From: Pseudomonas sp. MM211
GTDB lineage: Bacteria > Pseudomonadota > Gammaproteobacteria > Pseudomonadales > Pseudomonadaceae
Assembly (NCBI RefSeq): GCF_020386635.1
Contig: NZ_CP081942.1
Location: 2,790,001-2,854,000, forward strand
Length of the DNA stretch: 64,000 nucleotides
Direction: 5' to 3'
A model generated the notes under the pieces. It made no database searches. It was not told the origin of the DNA and saw nothing but the letters and a program-made list of their open reading frames with translations. This document shows positions 17,813 through 25,946 of this stretch, one piece after another. A program made the translations under genes and the position numbers. Within the stretch, counting starts at the first letter, position 1. Each line of letters opens with the position of its first letter.

Positions 17813-17820
17813 TGCGTCGG
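17802..17820 (+). terminator. Short hairpin at the helicase stop codon
   Basis: CCGACGC / GCGTCGG with a 5-base loop overlaps the end of the helicase gene. It lacks a T tract and is only weak terminator evidence. Confidence 0.3.
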
Positions 17821-17865
17821 GGCTGCTGACGGGCGCGCTTCATGCCGCGCCTGTTACCCCCAGCC

Positions 17866-18156
17866 TCACTCCACCTGTTCCTCGACCTCGCCGCCGATCT
17901 CTTCCAGCTCGCGCAGACGCTGGTCATAGGCGTCGCAATCGGTGCCCAGCTTGTCGGCTTCGGTTTGCGGCTCCGCTTCCTTGAGTTCCTGGCGCAACAG
18001 GGCGGCCCGTTCGGGATCGCGCTGGGTTATTTCCTCGACCTTTGCAGCCAGCTCCTGGGCTTTGGCGGCGGCTTCGTCGGCCGTGCAGGCCTGTGCGTGA
18101 CCGGCGCCGTAGAGCGCCAGAGCCAGCCCACAGAGTGGCGCGATATGCTTGATCAT
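17866..18156 (-). CDS. Small secreted acidic coiled-coil protein
   Basis: A 96-residue precursor, MIKHIAPLCGLALALYGAGHAQA as signal peptide, with GAGGA seven bases before the ATG at 18156. The mature protein is alpha-helical and acidic (AAKAQELAAKVEEITQRD; RLRELEEIGGEVEEQ) and carries two cysteines (ACTAD, GTDCD) that could form a disulphide. I know no function. It sits between convergent helicase and subtilase transcription, possibly transcribed after the protease gene; the gap to the protease stop is 83 bases. Confidence 0.75.
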   Translation of the reverse strand: MIKHIAPLCGLALALYGAGHAQACTADEAAAKAQELAAKVEEITQRDPERAALLRQELKEAEPQTEADKLGTDCDAYDQRLRELEEIGGEVEEQVE

Positions 18157-18239
18157 GCTCAATTCCTCACGCTTAGCAGGGTCATGTCCTGGGATTGAGT
18201 GCCTGCTTGGCGTGAAGGTTCAGGCTATCGGCCGGCGTG

Positions 18240-20015
18240 CTATTTCACGCTATCGAGGCTGCGCACCGTCAGATCCAGGGCTTTCTGCATGTCCAGCCTG
18301 GCCGAGCGGCCGATGTCCTTGTCATTCAGATCGAAGCCACGTTCGGAGGGCAGAATCGGCGCTGTCAGGTCGTCGGCATCGGTGGGCTCGAAGTCGAATT
18401 CCTCGCCGATGGTCATGGCGCTGCGGCGCAGCAACATGCGCAACTGATCGGGATGCAGCTCGGGGTTGATCGACATCAGTGCCGCGACCACGCCCGCCAC
18501 CAGTGGCGTGGCGTAGGAGGTGCCGCAATGCACGCTGCCCTGTTTGCCTTCTTCTGCTGTGGAGGCGCGCACGCAGGCGGCAGCAGTGATGTCGACGCGG
18601 GTATCGACGTTCGAGGAGCTGCGCCGGGTAACGTAAGCCGGGTCGTCTACCGCGACGTCCTTGCGCTCGCTGCGCTGGTGGCCGCCGACCACGAACAGTT
18701 GCTCGGTGACGAAGGAGGAGGGCAGGCGGTAGTCGTCTGCGCCGGAGAATGATGCACCGTTGCCGGCGGAGTTGATGACCACCACATCCGGGTGCTCGCG
18801 GCGCAGCCACAGGAAGAATTCTTCGAGCAGTTCCTCGTAGCCGCTCATGGCAATGCCTGAGCGCACCAGTGAGTCGATCTCGTCGCCATGGATATTCTTG
18901 GCGCCGACGCGGTGGATGCCCCAGCTCCAGTTCAGCACGCGAACGCCATCTTCGACCAGGTTGACCGAGGCGGCGATGTTGGCGGTGATGCCGGCATCCG
19001 AGTTACGGTCGACGATGACTTCGAAGCCAGGGCCGGCGCCGTCCAGGCCACGCAGGAAACCGGTGTTGCCGCCGTTGTCCCAGCGCGCGGCGAGAATGCC
19101 GGCAACGGTGGAGCCATGGCCGTTCGGCTTGTCGGCGTCGCGGCTGTACAGGCGAGTGTGAGGGGTATGGCCATCGCGCTCGGCGGCGCCGAGGTAATCC
19201 TTGAAGTCCGGAGCGTCGAAGTCGACATTGCGTTCGATCAGGCCGATGCGCACCGGTTTGGTTTCGATGGGCGAGCGCTTGGACGGGATACGCCGCTGGT
19301 AGTAGTTCACCGCATCGATAAAGCGGTTCGCTGCCCATTCCTCTTCGTCGAGATGAGCATCTGCGGACTCGCCAGCTGGCGCTTCCTGTTCCTCCGCCGA
19401 GGATTCTTCGATCACCACGGCATCCACGCTCAGCTCGCTACCCAGGCGCAGCACCATGGCATCGCGCTGGATCAGATCCTTGGCTGGCAGACGCAGCTGG
19501 AAGGTATTGAGCGGCGGAATCGCGCCGACCACTTCAGCGCCGTATTTCTTCGCCAGTGCCTTGGCCGTCTCTAGGCCTTTCGCGTCTTCTTCGATGACCA
19601 CGCTGACCAGGTCGACGTAGGTGTTCAGGCCATCCATGTTCTTGGCCACTTCACTCGGCTTGGCTGCCAGTACATGGCTACCCGCCATGGACAGCCACAC
19701 TGGATTGCTGACTGCGTCGCCCTGCTGCAACCACAGCGGGCCACTGCGGTAGCTGTCGCTGTTCAGGGTGATACGCAGGCCATCGCGACGGCTTACTGCG
19801 CTGGCGGGCAGCGGTTTACCGTCGAGCAACACCTGCAGGTTGCCGCTTGCCATGCCACGAGCGTCGAGGCAGAAGGTCTGGCGCTGGCTATCGAGCACGT
19901 CTTCACAGCGGTACAGATGCTTGAGCCGCAGCGGTTCGGCTGCCAGTACCGATGGCGCGATGGTCGCCAGAAGCAGGGCGCTGAGAACGGGGCGCAGCGG
20001 TGGCCGGCGGAGCAT
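18240..20015 (-). CDS. Secreted S8 (subtilisin-family) serine peptidase with altered Asp site
   Basis: A 591-residue precursor with signal peptide MLRRPPLRPVLSALLLATI...LAAEP. An N-terminal region of about 230 residues with an acidic segment (EESSAEEQEAPAGESADAHL) precedes the subtilase fold. The histidine site NGHGSTVAGILAA, the oxyanion asparagine VVINSAGNG and the nucleophile CGTSYATPLVAG are present. At the first triad position, where subtilases have D-[ST]-G, the sequence is GLIERNVDFDAPDF, so Glu replaces the catalytic Asp. It may be inactive, slow, or use another acid. Transcription is divergent from the DUF2513-like gene. Confidence 0.85.
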   Translation of the reverse strand: MLRRPPLRPVLSALLLATIAPSVLAAEPLRLKHLYRCEDVLDSQRQTFCLDARGMASGNLQVLLDGKPLPASAVSRRDGLRITLNSDSYRSGPLWLQQGDAVSNPVWLSMAGSHVLAAKPSEVAKNMDGLNTYVDLVSVVIEEDAKGLETAKALAKKYGAEVVGAIPPLNTFQLRLPAKDLIQRDAMVLRLGSELSVDAVVIEESSAEEQEAPAGESADAHLDEEEWAANRFIDAVNYYQRRIPSKRSPIETKPVRIGLIERNVDFDAPDFKDYLGAAERDGHTPHTRLYSRDADKPNGHGSTVAGILAARWDNGGNTGFLRGLDGAGPGFEVIVDRNSDAGITANIAASVNLVEDGVRVLNWSWGIHRVGAKNIHGDEIDSLVRSGIAMSGYEELLEEFFLWLRREHPDVVVINSAGNGASFSGADDYRLPSSFVTEQLFVVGGHQRSERKDVAVDDPAYVTRRSSSNVDTRVDITAAACVRASTAEEGKQGSVHCGTSYATPLVAGVVAALMSINPELHPDQLRMLLRRSAMTIGEEFDFEPTDADDLTAPILPSERGFDLNDKDIGRSARLDMQKALDLTVRSLDSVK

Positions 20016-20199
20016 GGGTGAGTCCTTTGTGCGAAGGGGGAGATGCGCCTCAGACTGGCGCCGTTTGCCTTGGTTCAGGCTGCGTTTGGGCAGATAGGGC
20101 GAACCTTGCCCAATGCAGCAGCGTCACACGTTCACAGGTGCCTGCGGGCGCCGCATCCGATAGTCCCATCGGGTGCCCTAAATGGTGGGAGATGATGAT

Positions 20200-20607
20200 A
20201 TGACGACTCAGGCCCAAACCCATAACTGGGATCTCATCGAGCGCATACTGCACGACGTGCAGAACAGCGCCGGCCAGGCGTTCGTGCCGCGTCGCTGTGC
20301 CGAGGAACTGGCCGAGGCGCTGCAGCAGGCTGGTCAGGATGTGCAGGATATCGACGGGCTCAAGGCCCAGGCCGATCGCTATGAAGCCACGCTGCTCGCT
20401 GGCGGCTTTATCGAACCACGCCCGGAAAGTGAGGGCGGTAATGGGGAAAACTTTGTGCTCACCCCGCGCGGCTCCCAGTTGCTGAGCATGATCGACAGCA
20501 CCTTCCCCGGGGAAGAGCATCCGCGTGAGGTACTCGACCAGCACGGGCTGGCGGCGCTGACGCCAGAGGTGTTCGATGGGCTGGGGCCCAAGGCCACGCT
20601 AGTTTGA
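20200..20607 (+). CDS. Small DUF2513-like winged-helix protein
   Basis: A 135-residue cytoplasmic protein. The ATG at 20200 (MTTQAQTHNWDLIERILHDVQ) is chosen because GGGAG lies upstream. The pattern WDLIERIL, an intermediate helical region and TLLAGGFIEPRP followed by VLTPRGSQLLSMIDS resembles DUF2513-type winged-helix proteins, where the last motif is a wing. A DNA-binding role is possible but not shown. It is divergent from the subtilase and 107 bases upstream of a periplasmic binding protein gene. Confidence 0.7.
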   Translation: MTTQAQTHNWDLIERILHDVQNSAGQAFVPRRCAEELAEALQQAGQDVQDIDGLKAQADRYEATLLAGGFIEPRPESEGGNGENFVLTPRGSQLLSMIDSTFPGEEHPREVLDQHGLAALTPEVFDGLGPKATLV

Positions 20608-20714
20608 ATACCGGTAATGGGCGCAGTGGCTGGTAAGCTTTGGTATGGGCGATGAGTGCCGTGCTGGACAGCGTGATTCGCCCCCGCTATACCAACTGGC
20701 TACGGAGCCGATGA

Positions 20715-21449
20715 GTGGCAGTTATGCGCATGAAGTGGTGGGTAGTCGGATTGTCGCTCCTCGCGCTGGATTGCGTGGCCGAGGAGTTGAGAATCGGCTT
20801 TGGCACCCACAAGCCACCCTATGTCTTTGAGAGGCAGAACAGAGGGCTCGAGTATGACGTAGTGGTCGCTGCTGCGCGTGCCGCCGGCTTTACGGTGAAG
20901 CCTTATTACTCGCCCATGGAGCGTCTGCATCGTTCCTTCAAACTTGGTGAGATTGAGGCGATGACCACCACAAACGCCAAGGATGGGGCAGCGCCTTTCT
21001 ATTCGCAGCCTTACATCTACTACCAGAACGTTGCCATGTCATTGGCATCTCGCGGCTATCGCATAGAGCGCATCAGTGATTTGCGGCACTACTCGGTTCG
21101 CGCTTTCCAGCGCGCCCGTTTCCTGCTCGGCGACGAGTTCCGGCAAATGGCCGAAGACAACCCCCGTTATCATGAGGAAGCCCAGCAGGTCGCCCGCAAT
21201 CGGCTGCTTTATAGCGGGCGTGTGGATGTAGTAATTGGTGACCGGCGCATCCTGCATTACTTCAATCGCGAGGTGTATGCCCAGGTCGATGTCGGCCAGC
21301 CGGTCATCGAATACCCGCTCTTTCCCGCCACCCCCTACCATCTGGGGTTACACGACGAGGCGCTGCGTGATCGCTTCGATAAGGGCTTGGCAGCTATCCG
21401 CGCCAGCGGCGAGTACGCTGAGATCGAACGGCGTTACGCGATTTATTGA
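20715..21449 (+). CDS. Periplasmic solute-binding protein, SBP_bac_3 family
   Basis: A 244-residue protein of the amino-acid-binding superfamily. A GTG at 20715 has GGAG seven bases upstream; ATG codons at 20724 and 20730 are alternatives. The signal peptide is VVGLSLLALDCVA. LRIGFGTHKPPYVFERQNRGLEYDVVVAAARAAGF is the usual first lobe, and YAEIERRYAIY the usual end. There is no permease or ATPase gene nearby, so it is an orphan binding protein, a common situation in Pseudomonas. Its ligand is unknown. Confidence 0.8.
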   Translation: MAVMRMKWWVVGLSLLALDCVAEELRIGFGTHKPPYVFERQNRGLEYDVVVAAARAAGFTVKPYYSPMERLHRSFKLGEIEAMTTTNAKDGAAPFYSQPYIYYQNVAMSLASRGYRIERISDLRHYSVRAFQRARFLLGDEFRQMAEDNPRYHEEAQQVARNRLLYSGRVDVVIGDRRILHYFNREVYAQVDVGQPVIEYPLFPATPYHLGLHDEALRDRFDKGLAAIRASGEYAEIERRYAIY

Positions 21450-21450
21450 G

Positions 21451-21473
21451 CCCTGTGAGCGTGGCTCACTGGG
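21451..21473. terminator. Compact hairpin between convergent genes
   Basis: CCCTGTGAGC / GCTCACTGGG pair with one mismatch around loop GTG, in the 16-base gap between two convergent stops and overlapping the stop of the sulfatase-fold gene. Confidence 0.45.
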
Positions 21474-23682
21474 TCAATTCTGCACTTTCTTCCTCTGCCT
21501 GAGCTGCCAGCAGTTCGGCTTCGATAGGCCGCGTAGCGACGCTGAAATCGGTGATTTCGATGGAGCCTTTGCCTTCGCCCACGAGGTGGAAGGAAAACGC
21601 CTTGCGCGTATCGAGGTTGTCGAAGGCAAAGCTCAGCTCCAAGGGTTGGCCTTCCTTCAACAGCGGGATCTCCGGGATGTTGATCAGTACATCACGGTCG
21701 AACTCCTTGGTTTTTAGGCGCAGCGTAGCGCCGGACTTGGCCATCTTCAGCGCATTGATCTTCAGCGTCACTGTCGTCTGTGTGCCTTTTGGCAGCTCCA
21801 GGTACTGGGCACCAATCAGGTTGTCGGCCCAGTCGTCGCCTGGCGTAGTGCGCAAGCGAATACGTTCGTTGCTGGCGAACTGCAGCAGCTGGTTGCCCTG
21901 GCCATCGCTGAGTGAACGATCCAGCAACTCTGCACGCTGACTCACCAGACGCGCCGGCTTGCCGCTGACGCGGCCGAGGTAGTGTGCGTGATCGGCAATG
22001 AAGCCAGGGCTGGCATAGCGGCGGCAGACCTGCTGGAAATTACATTCGGTGAGTGTGCCGCGGCCGTCGTGCTCGCGCAGCAGGCCGTTGGTGTATGAAA
22101 TGATCTCGCGGCCTTGGGCGTAGTCACGCAGCATCGAGCGACCAGCGATATCCGCCGGCAACGGCAGGGCGAAGTAATCGAGAACCGAGGCGGTGAGATC
22201 GACGTGCCCGTAAACGCCTTCTTTGATCGACGGCAACTGAGCCTGCTCGGGAGCCAGCATCAGGTTGAAGCCCCAGGCCGAAGCGAGGCGCACATTCTCG
22301 ATACCGTGGGACTCGTCGGAGGTGACGATCACCAGGGTGTCGTCGAGTACGCCGCGCTTGTCCAGGGCCTCGAGGAACTCGCCAACAGCGTCGTCCAAGT
22401 AGGCAATGGCAGCCTGTTTAGCGTTGGGGTGGCGGTCGAGGTAGTCGGCCGGGGCGGAGTAGGGCTGATGGGTGCCGACGGTCAGCAGAGTCAGCATCCA
22501 TGGCGCTTTCTGCTTGCGCAGGCCATCGACGTAGGTCAGCGCGCCTTCGAAGTAGGATTTGTCATCCATGCCCCAGGCGAAATCGAGGTAGGGCGTATTA
22601 CGGAACCAGTCGCGGCCCAGGGTCTTCTCGAACCCCATGCGCGGCATGATCTGATCCTTGGCCATGAAACGCAGCCCGGCGCCCTGTAGGAAGTGCGTGC
22701 TGAAGCCCTGTTCGCGCAATTGCGCAGGCAGGCACTGGGCGCTGCGCTCGGCATTGGCCAGTAGCTCGATGCCTTTCGGCGTGCCCGAGGCGAGCTTGTC
22801 GTAGTCGCCACAGAGCATCGCGTAGAGGCCACGGATGGTCTGGTGGCCGTGCAGTACGTAATCATTGGTCAGCATGCCGCGTTCGGCCCATTGGCTCAGG
22901 CGTGGCATCGGGTCAGCCTGGTAGCTGCTGCCGATGGCCTGGCGGCTGGCGGCGATATAGGCGCCGGGAATGCCTTCCAGGGTGATGATCAGAACATTGC
23001 GCGCGCGGCCGGGCTCGCTCAATAGCGAGGTACCGTCCATGTCCAGCCGGGTCAGTCCGGTTACGTCCGGTGGACTGCTTGGCTGGCCCCGGGCGATCCA
23101 GTCTTCGACGCCGATTTGAGCGGTGCTGATACCTTCCGCCAGCCACTTGTGCGGCAGGTTGAACTGCAACCACTGATCCGCTTCGCTGGGGCTGTGGTAC
23201 TGGGAGATGCCGTGTGCGCTGAACAGGCCGAGCGGTAGCAGCAGCCAGGCCGTCGATGGTCTGCTGGTGCGTTGTTTGCGGCTGACGGCAAGCAGGGCGA
23301 AGAACGCCAGCGCAGCCGAGATCAGCCCGGCAGCCAGCCAGGGATGAGTGAGGCCGCCGCCCTGGGTCGAGTGGCTGATAAATTGTGCATCGGTGAGGTA
23401 ATGCAGATCTGCCGGCTCCGGCATTCGCCCTACGGCGCTGACCAACTCGGCGGTACCGAGGTTCAGCGTTACCCAGCCCAGAATCAGCGGAATGCCGAGC
23501 AACAGACTGCGGCGTTGTACCAGCCACAGCAACAGGCTGCCGATGGCCAGATCCGAGAGATAACCGAAGGGATGCGACCAGCCCAATGTGTAGCGGCTGA
23601 TCAAGGGAAGCAAAATGAATAAGACAACCAGCGCTGCCAGAGCACTGACAGGTCGCTGCAGCCAGGGGCTGAAAAAACGCAC
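21466..23682 (-). CDS. LTA synthase family membrane sulfatase/phosphotransferase
   Basis: A 738-residue inner-membrane enzyme. The GTG start at 23682 has AAGGA six bases upstream. Four to five membrane helices fill residues about 12-165, then a periplasmic alkaline-phosphatase-fold domain. Metal and nucleophile motifs are visible: VLIITLEGIPGAYI (metal Glu), HGHQTIRGLYAMLCG (candidate catalytic Thr) and VIVTSDESHG. A C-terminal beta-rich domain of about 180 residues follows. In Firmicutes LtaS polymerises glycerol phosphate; in Gram-negatives this family more likely adds phosphoglycerol or phosphoethanolamine to periplasmic glucans or lipids. The cyclic-glucan synthase at 42-51 kb makes glucan modification an attractive but unproven job. 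Confidence 0.85.
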   Translation of the reverse strand: MRFFSPWLQRPVSALAALVVLFILLPLISRYTLGWSHPFGYLSDLAIGSLLLWLVQRRSLLLGIPLILGWVTLNLGTAELVSAVGRMPEPADLHYLTDAQFISHSTQGGGLTHPWLAAGLISAALAFFALLAVSRKQRTSRPSTAWLLLPLGLFSAHGISQYHSPSEADQWLQFNLPHKWLAEGISTAQIGVEDWIARGQPSSPPDVTGLTRLDMDGTSLLSEPGRARNVLIITLEGIPGAYIAASRQAIGSSYQADPMPRLSQWAERGMLTNDYVLHGHQTIRGLYAMLCGDYDKLASGTPKGIELLANAERSAQCLPAQLREQGFSTHFLQGAGLRFMAKDQIMPRMGFEKTLGRDWFRNTPYLDFAWGMDDKSYFEGALTYVDGLRKQKAPWMLTLLTVGTHQPYSAPADYLDRHPNAKQAAIAYLDDAVGEFLEALDKRGVLDDTLVIVTSDESHGIENVRLASAWGFNLMLAPEQAQLPSIKEGVYGHVDLTASVLDYFALPLPADIAGRSMLRDYAQGREIISYTNGLLREHDGRGTLTECNFQQVCRRYASPGFIADHAHYLGRVSGKPARLVSQRAELLDRSLSDGQGNQLLQFASNERIRLRTTPGDDWADNLIGAQYLELPKGTQTTVTLKINALKMAKSGATLRLKTKEFDRDVLINIPEIPLLKEGQPLELSFAFDNLDTRKAFSFHLVGEGKGSIEITDFSVATRPIEAELLAAQAEEESAELTQ

Positions 23683-23955
23683 TTGTATTCCTTAAGCAAT
23701 TGCCAGTGAACGACGTGCCCGCTCGAGCTTTATCAGATCGGTTAAACGACGTGGCAAATAGACAAGACGCTGAGCCGGAGAGCCGACTGCGTTGAAAGCG
23801 GACTGACATCATTCTGAAACATGCGCGTGCTCATCGCTAGCGACAAGCTGCAAAGACGAGAAATAAGTCGTTCAAATCATTGCCCGGACGGGCTAGGGGA
23901 GGCTGCCGACCTGGCGCCCGGCATTGCAGGCGCTGCAGGTCGATACAGACGGGTA

Positions 23956-24147
23956 TTACTTCTTGGCGATAGTAATGTGGCGGCTGGCTGGACCGTTGGT
24001 CTGGCCGCTCACACCTTTGGCGATCTCTTGGATCTTGCCGCCGGACTTGATAAACGCCGCTATCTGGGCGTCGATCGATTCGCTGGTTTCGACAGCTGGG
24101 GCTGGTTTAGCTTTGCTCTGGGATGCTTTGACGCGCATGACGGCCAT
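23956..24147 (-). CDS. Small conserved hypothetical protein
   Basis: A 63-residue basic protein, MAVMRVKASQSKAKPAP then ESIDAQIAAFIKSGGKIQEIAKGVSGQ. The pattern of a flexible N-terminus and a helix ending in GGKIQEI is familiar from short conserved pseudomonad proteins, but I know no function. The ATG at 24147 is preceded by TAGG; a second ATG lies three codons in. It stands alone between the GTG of the LTA-family gene and cvfB. Confidence 0.65.
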   Translation of the reverse strand: MAVMRVKASQSKAKPAPAVETSESIDAQIAAFIKSGGKIQEIAKGVSGQTNGPASRHITIAKK

Positions 24148-24314
24148 TTAACCTACTCGAGAAATCAAGATGGCCGCGTATTGTACCACCGCTGGGCGCC
24201 TCGCTGTTCACTCAATGACCAGTGGGCAGAAAATGCGCTCAACCTGGCGCGCACAGCCGAGAATCCCGCAGGCGACTCGGGTAAACTGCCGGCCTGAAAA
24301 TGAGGGTAGGCACC

Positions 24315-25154
24315 ATGGCTGTTATCGGACGTATGAATTCCTTGCAGGTCGTCAAGCACACCGACTTCGGTCTGTACCTGGATGGCGGGGCGGATGGCGA
24401 GATCCTGCTGCCCAAGCGTTACATCCCCAAGGAGACGCCGAGCGAGGTGGAGGACTGGCTCAACGTGTTCCTCTATCTGGACAGTGAAGACAAGTTGATC
24501 GCCACCACCGAGAAACCCAAGGTGCAAGTCGGCGAGTTCGCCAGCCTGAAAGTGGTCGACATCAATCGCGTTGGCCTGTTTCTCGACTGGGGCCTGCCCA
24601 AGGATCTGCTACTGCCGCACTCCGAAGAGAAGCGGCCCTTGCAGATCGGTGATTACTGCGTGGTGCACGTGTTCGTCGACAAACGCAGCCGCCGCATCAC
24701 CGCGACCGCGCGACTGGATCGTTACCTGGACAAGGTGCCAGCGACCTACAAGGCTGGCGAAGAAGTCGATCTACTGGTGGTCGAGCCTACCGATATGGGC
24801 TTCAAAGCCATCATCAATGGCAAGCACTGGGGGCTGATCCACAAGAACGAAGTGATCGGCTTCATGCGTGCAGGCATCCGCCAGCCGGGCTTCATCAAGG
24901 ACATGCGCAGCGACGGCAAGATCAGCCTCAGCCTGCAGCCCATCGGTCAGCAAGCGGCGGGTGGCCTCAGCGAGCAAATTCTCAGCCGCCTGCGTGACAG
25001 TGGCGGCACGCTGGAGGTAAGTGACAAAAGCTCGCCAGAACGTATTAGCGAGATGTTCCGGGTCAGTAAAGGTAACTTCAAGAAAGCCATTGGCGGCCTG
25101 TACAAGCAGGGGCTGATTCACATCCATGAAGACCGCATCGAACTGGCCAAATAA
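24315..25154 (+). CDS. cvfB: S1-like RNA-binding protein CvfB
   Basis: A 279-residue cytoplasmic protein with tandem S1-type domains and a C-terminal winged helix, the CvfB/YitL architecture. The ATG at 24315 follows GGGTAGG. Visible blocks include FGLYLDGGADGEILLPKRYIP, VGLFLDWGLPKDLLLPHSEE and, in the winged helix, ISEMFRVSKGNFKKAIGGLYKQGLI. In Staphylococcus CvfB affects virulence-gene expression; in Pseudomonas its role is not established. The gene is followed by a tRNA gene 70 bases downstream. Confidence 0.9.
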   Translation: MAVIGRMNSLQVVKHTDFGLYLDGGADGEILLPKRYIPKETPSEVEDWLNVFLYLDSEDKLIATTEKPKVQVGEFASLKVVDINRVGLFLDWGLPKDLLLPHSEEKRPLQIGDYCVVHVFVDKRSRRITATARLDRYLDKVPATYKAGEEVDLLVVEPTDMGFKAIINGKHWGLIHKNEVIGFMRAGIRQPGFIKDMRSDGKISLSLQPIGQQAAGGLSEQILSRLRDSGGTLEVSDKSSPERISEMFRVSKGNFKKAIGGLYKQGLIHIHEDRIELAK

Positions 25155-25224
25155 GACGTGTGCCTTTTAAACGGCTAGAAAACGTTTGAGTGGCGCGCTT
25201 CGCCTGCTGAATAATGCATTTCCC

Positions 25225-25300
25225 GCCGGTGTAGCTCAGTCGGTAGAGCAGCGCACTCGTAACGCGAAGGTCGTAGGTTCGATTCCTATCTCCGGCACCA
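25225..25300 (+). tRNA. tRNA-Thr (anticodon CGT)
   Basis: A 76-base cloverleaf including an encoded CCA end. The D-arm GCTCAGTCGGTAGAGC, anticodon loop CTCGTAA and T-arm AGGTTCGATTCCT are clear. It resembles E. coli thrW (anticodon CGU). Two mismatches are visible by eye: T6-T67 in the acceptor stem and A-C at the pair closing the anticodon loop. A terminator follows. Confidence 0.95.
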
Positions 25301-25316
25301 GACAATGCACTCCATT

Positions 25317-25340
25317 GAAACCCGCATGCAGCGGGTTTTC
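25317..25340 (+). terminator. Terminator after tRNA-Thr
   Basis: AAACCCGC / GCGGGTTT with a 5-base loop followed by TTC, 17 bases beyond the tRNA CCA end. Confidence 0.8.
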
Positions 25341-25394
25341 TGTTTCTGGAGCGTCCCGATTGTGGCGAGCGATCCTGATGCATGGAGGCAGCTC

Positions 25395-25826
25395 ATGTTT
25401 CATCGCAACAAGCTGGTGCCGGAACTGATGGTCACCGACCTGCAGAGCAGCCTTGCGTTCTGGGTGTCCTGCCTGGGTTTCAAGGTGGCGTATCAGCGCC
25501 CGGAAGATGGGTTCGCTTACCTGGATCTGGATGGCGCTCAGGTCATGCTCGAACAGGTTGATGCCTCGGCAAGCCAATGGCTCGCCGCGCCATTGGCCCG
25601 GCCATTTGGAAGAGGTATCAATCTGCAGGTGGACGTTCCTGCGGTTGGGCTCATCATCCAGCGCCTTGACCTGGCGGGTTTCAGCCTGTTTCGAGACTGT
25701 ACGGATACCTGGTACAGGGTTGATTCCGTGGAGGTGGGCCAGCGCGAGTTCATTGTCCAGGATCCCGATGGCTACCTCGTCAGGCTGGTGGAGCGCTTGG
25801 GTGAGCGGCTATACCCTTCAAGTTGA
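25395..25826 (+). CDS. VOC-family protein (bleomycin resistance/glyoxalase-like)
   Basis: A 143-residue protein. GGAGG at 25384-25388 selects the ATG at 25395 (MFHRNKLVPELMVTDLQSSLAFWVSCLGF). Paired beta-alpha-beta-beta-beta units are visible, from VPELMVTDLQSSLAFWVS to FAYLDLDGAQVMLEQ and from INLQVDVPAV to FIVQDPDGYLVRLVERLG. Relatives include bleomycin-binding proteins and dioxygenase-like enzymes; the substrate is unknown. An IS3-family element is inserted 73 bases after its stop. Confidence 0.85.
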   Translation: MFHRNKLVPELMVTDLQSSLAFWVSCLGFKVAYQRPEDGFAYLDLDGAQVMLEQVDASASQWLAAPLARPFGRGINLQVDVPAVGLIIQRLDLAGFSLFRDCTDTWYRVDSVEVGQREFIVQDPDGYLVRLVERLGERLYPSS

Positions 25827-25946
25827 GATCGATCCGCGTAGACGTGTACGAGGGTTAAATACGTTGATATTCGGTTCATCCAGATTCGCTTCAGGCCCAT
25901 GTCTAGTCCTGAAATAGGTTTACACCGTATCAGCTAGATTGTGAGA

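Noticed and set aside
22913..23812. 299-residue minus-strand frame overlapping the LTA-synthase-family gene
   Set aside because: Out-of-frame shadow on the same strand; the longer frame has membrane helices and metal motifs.
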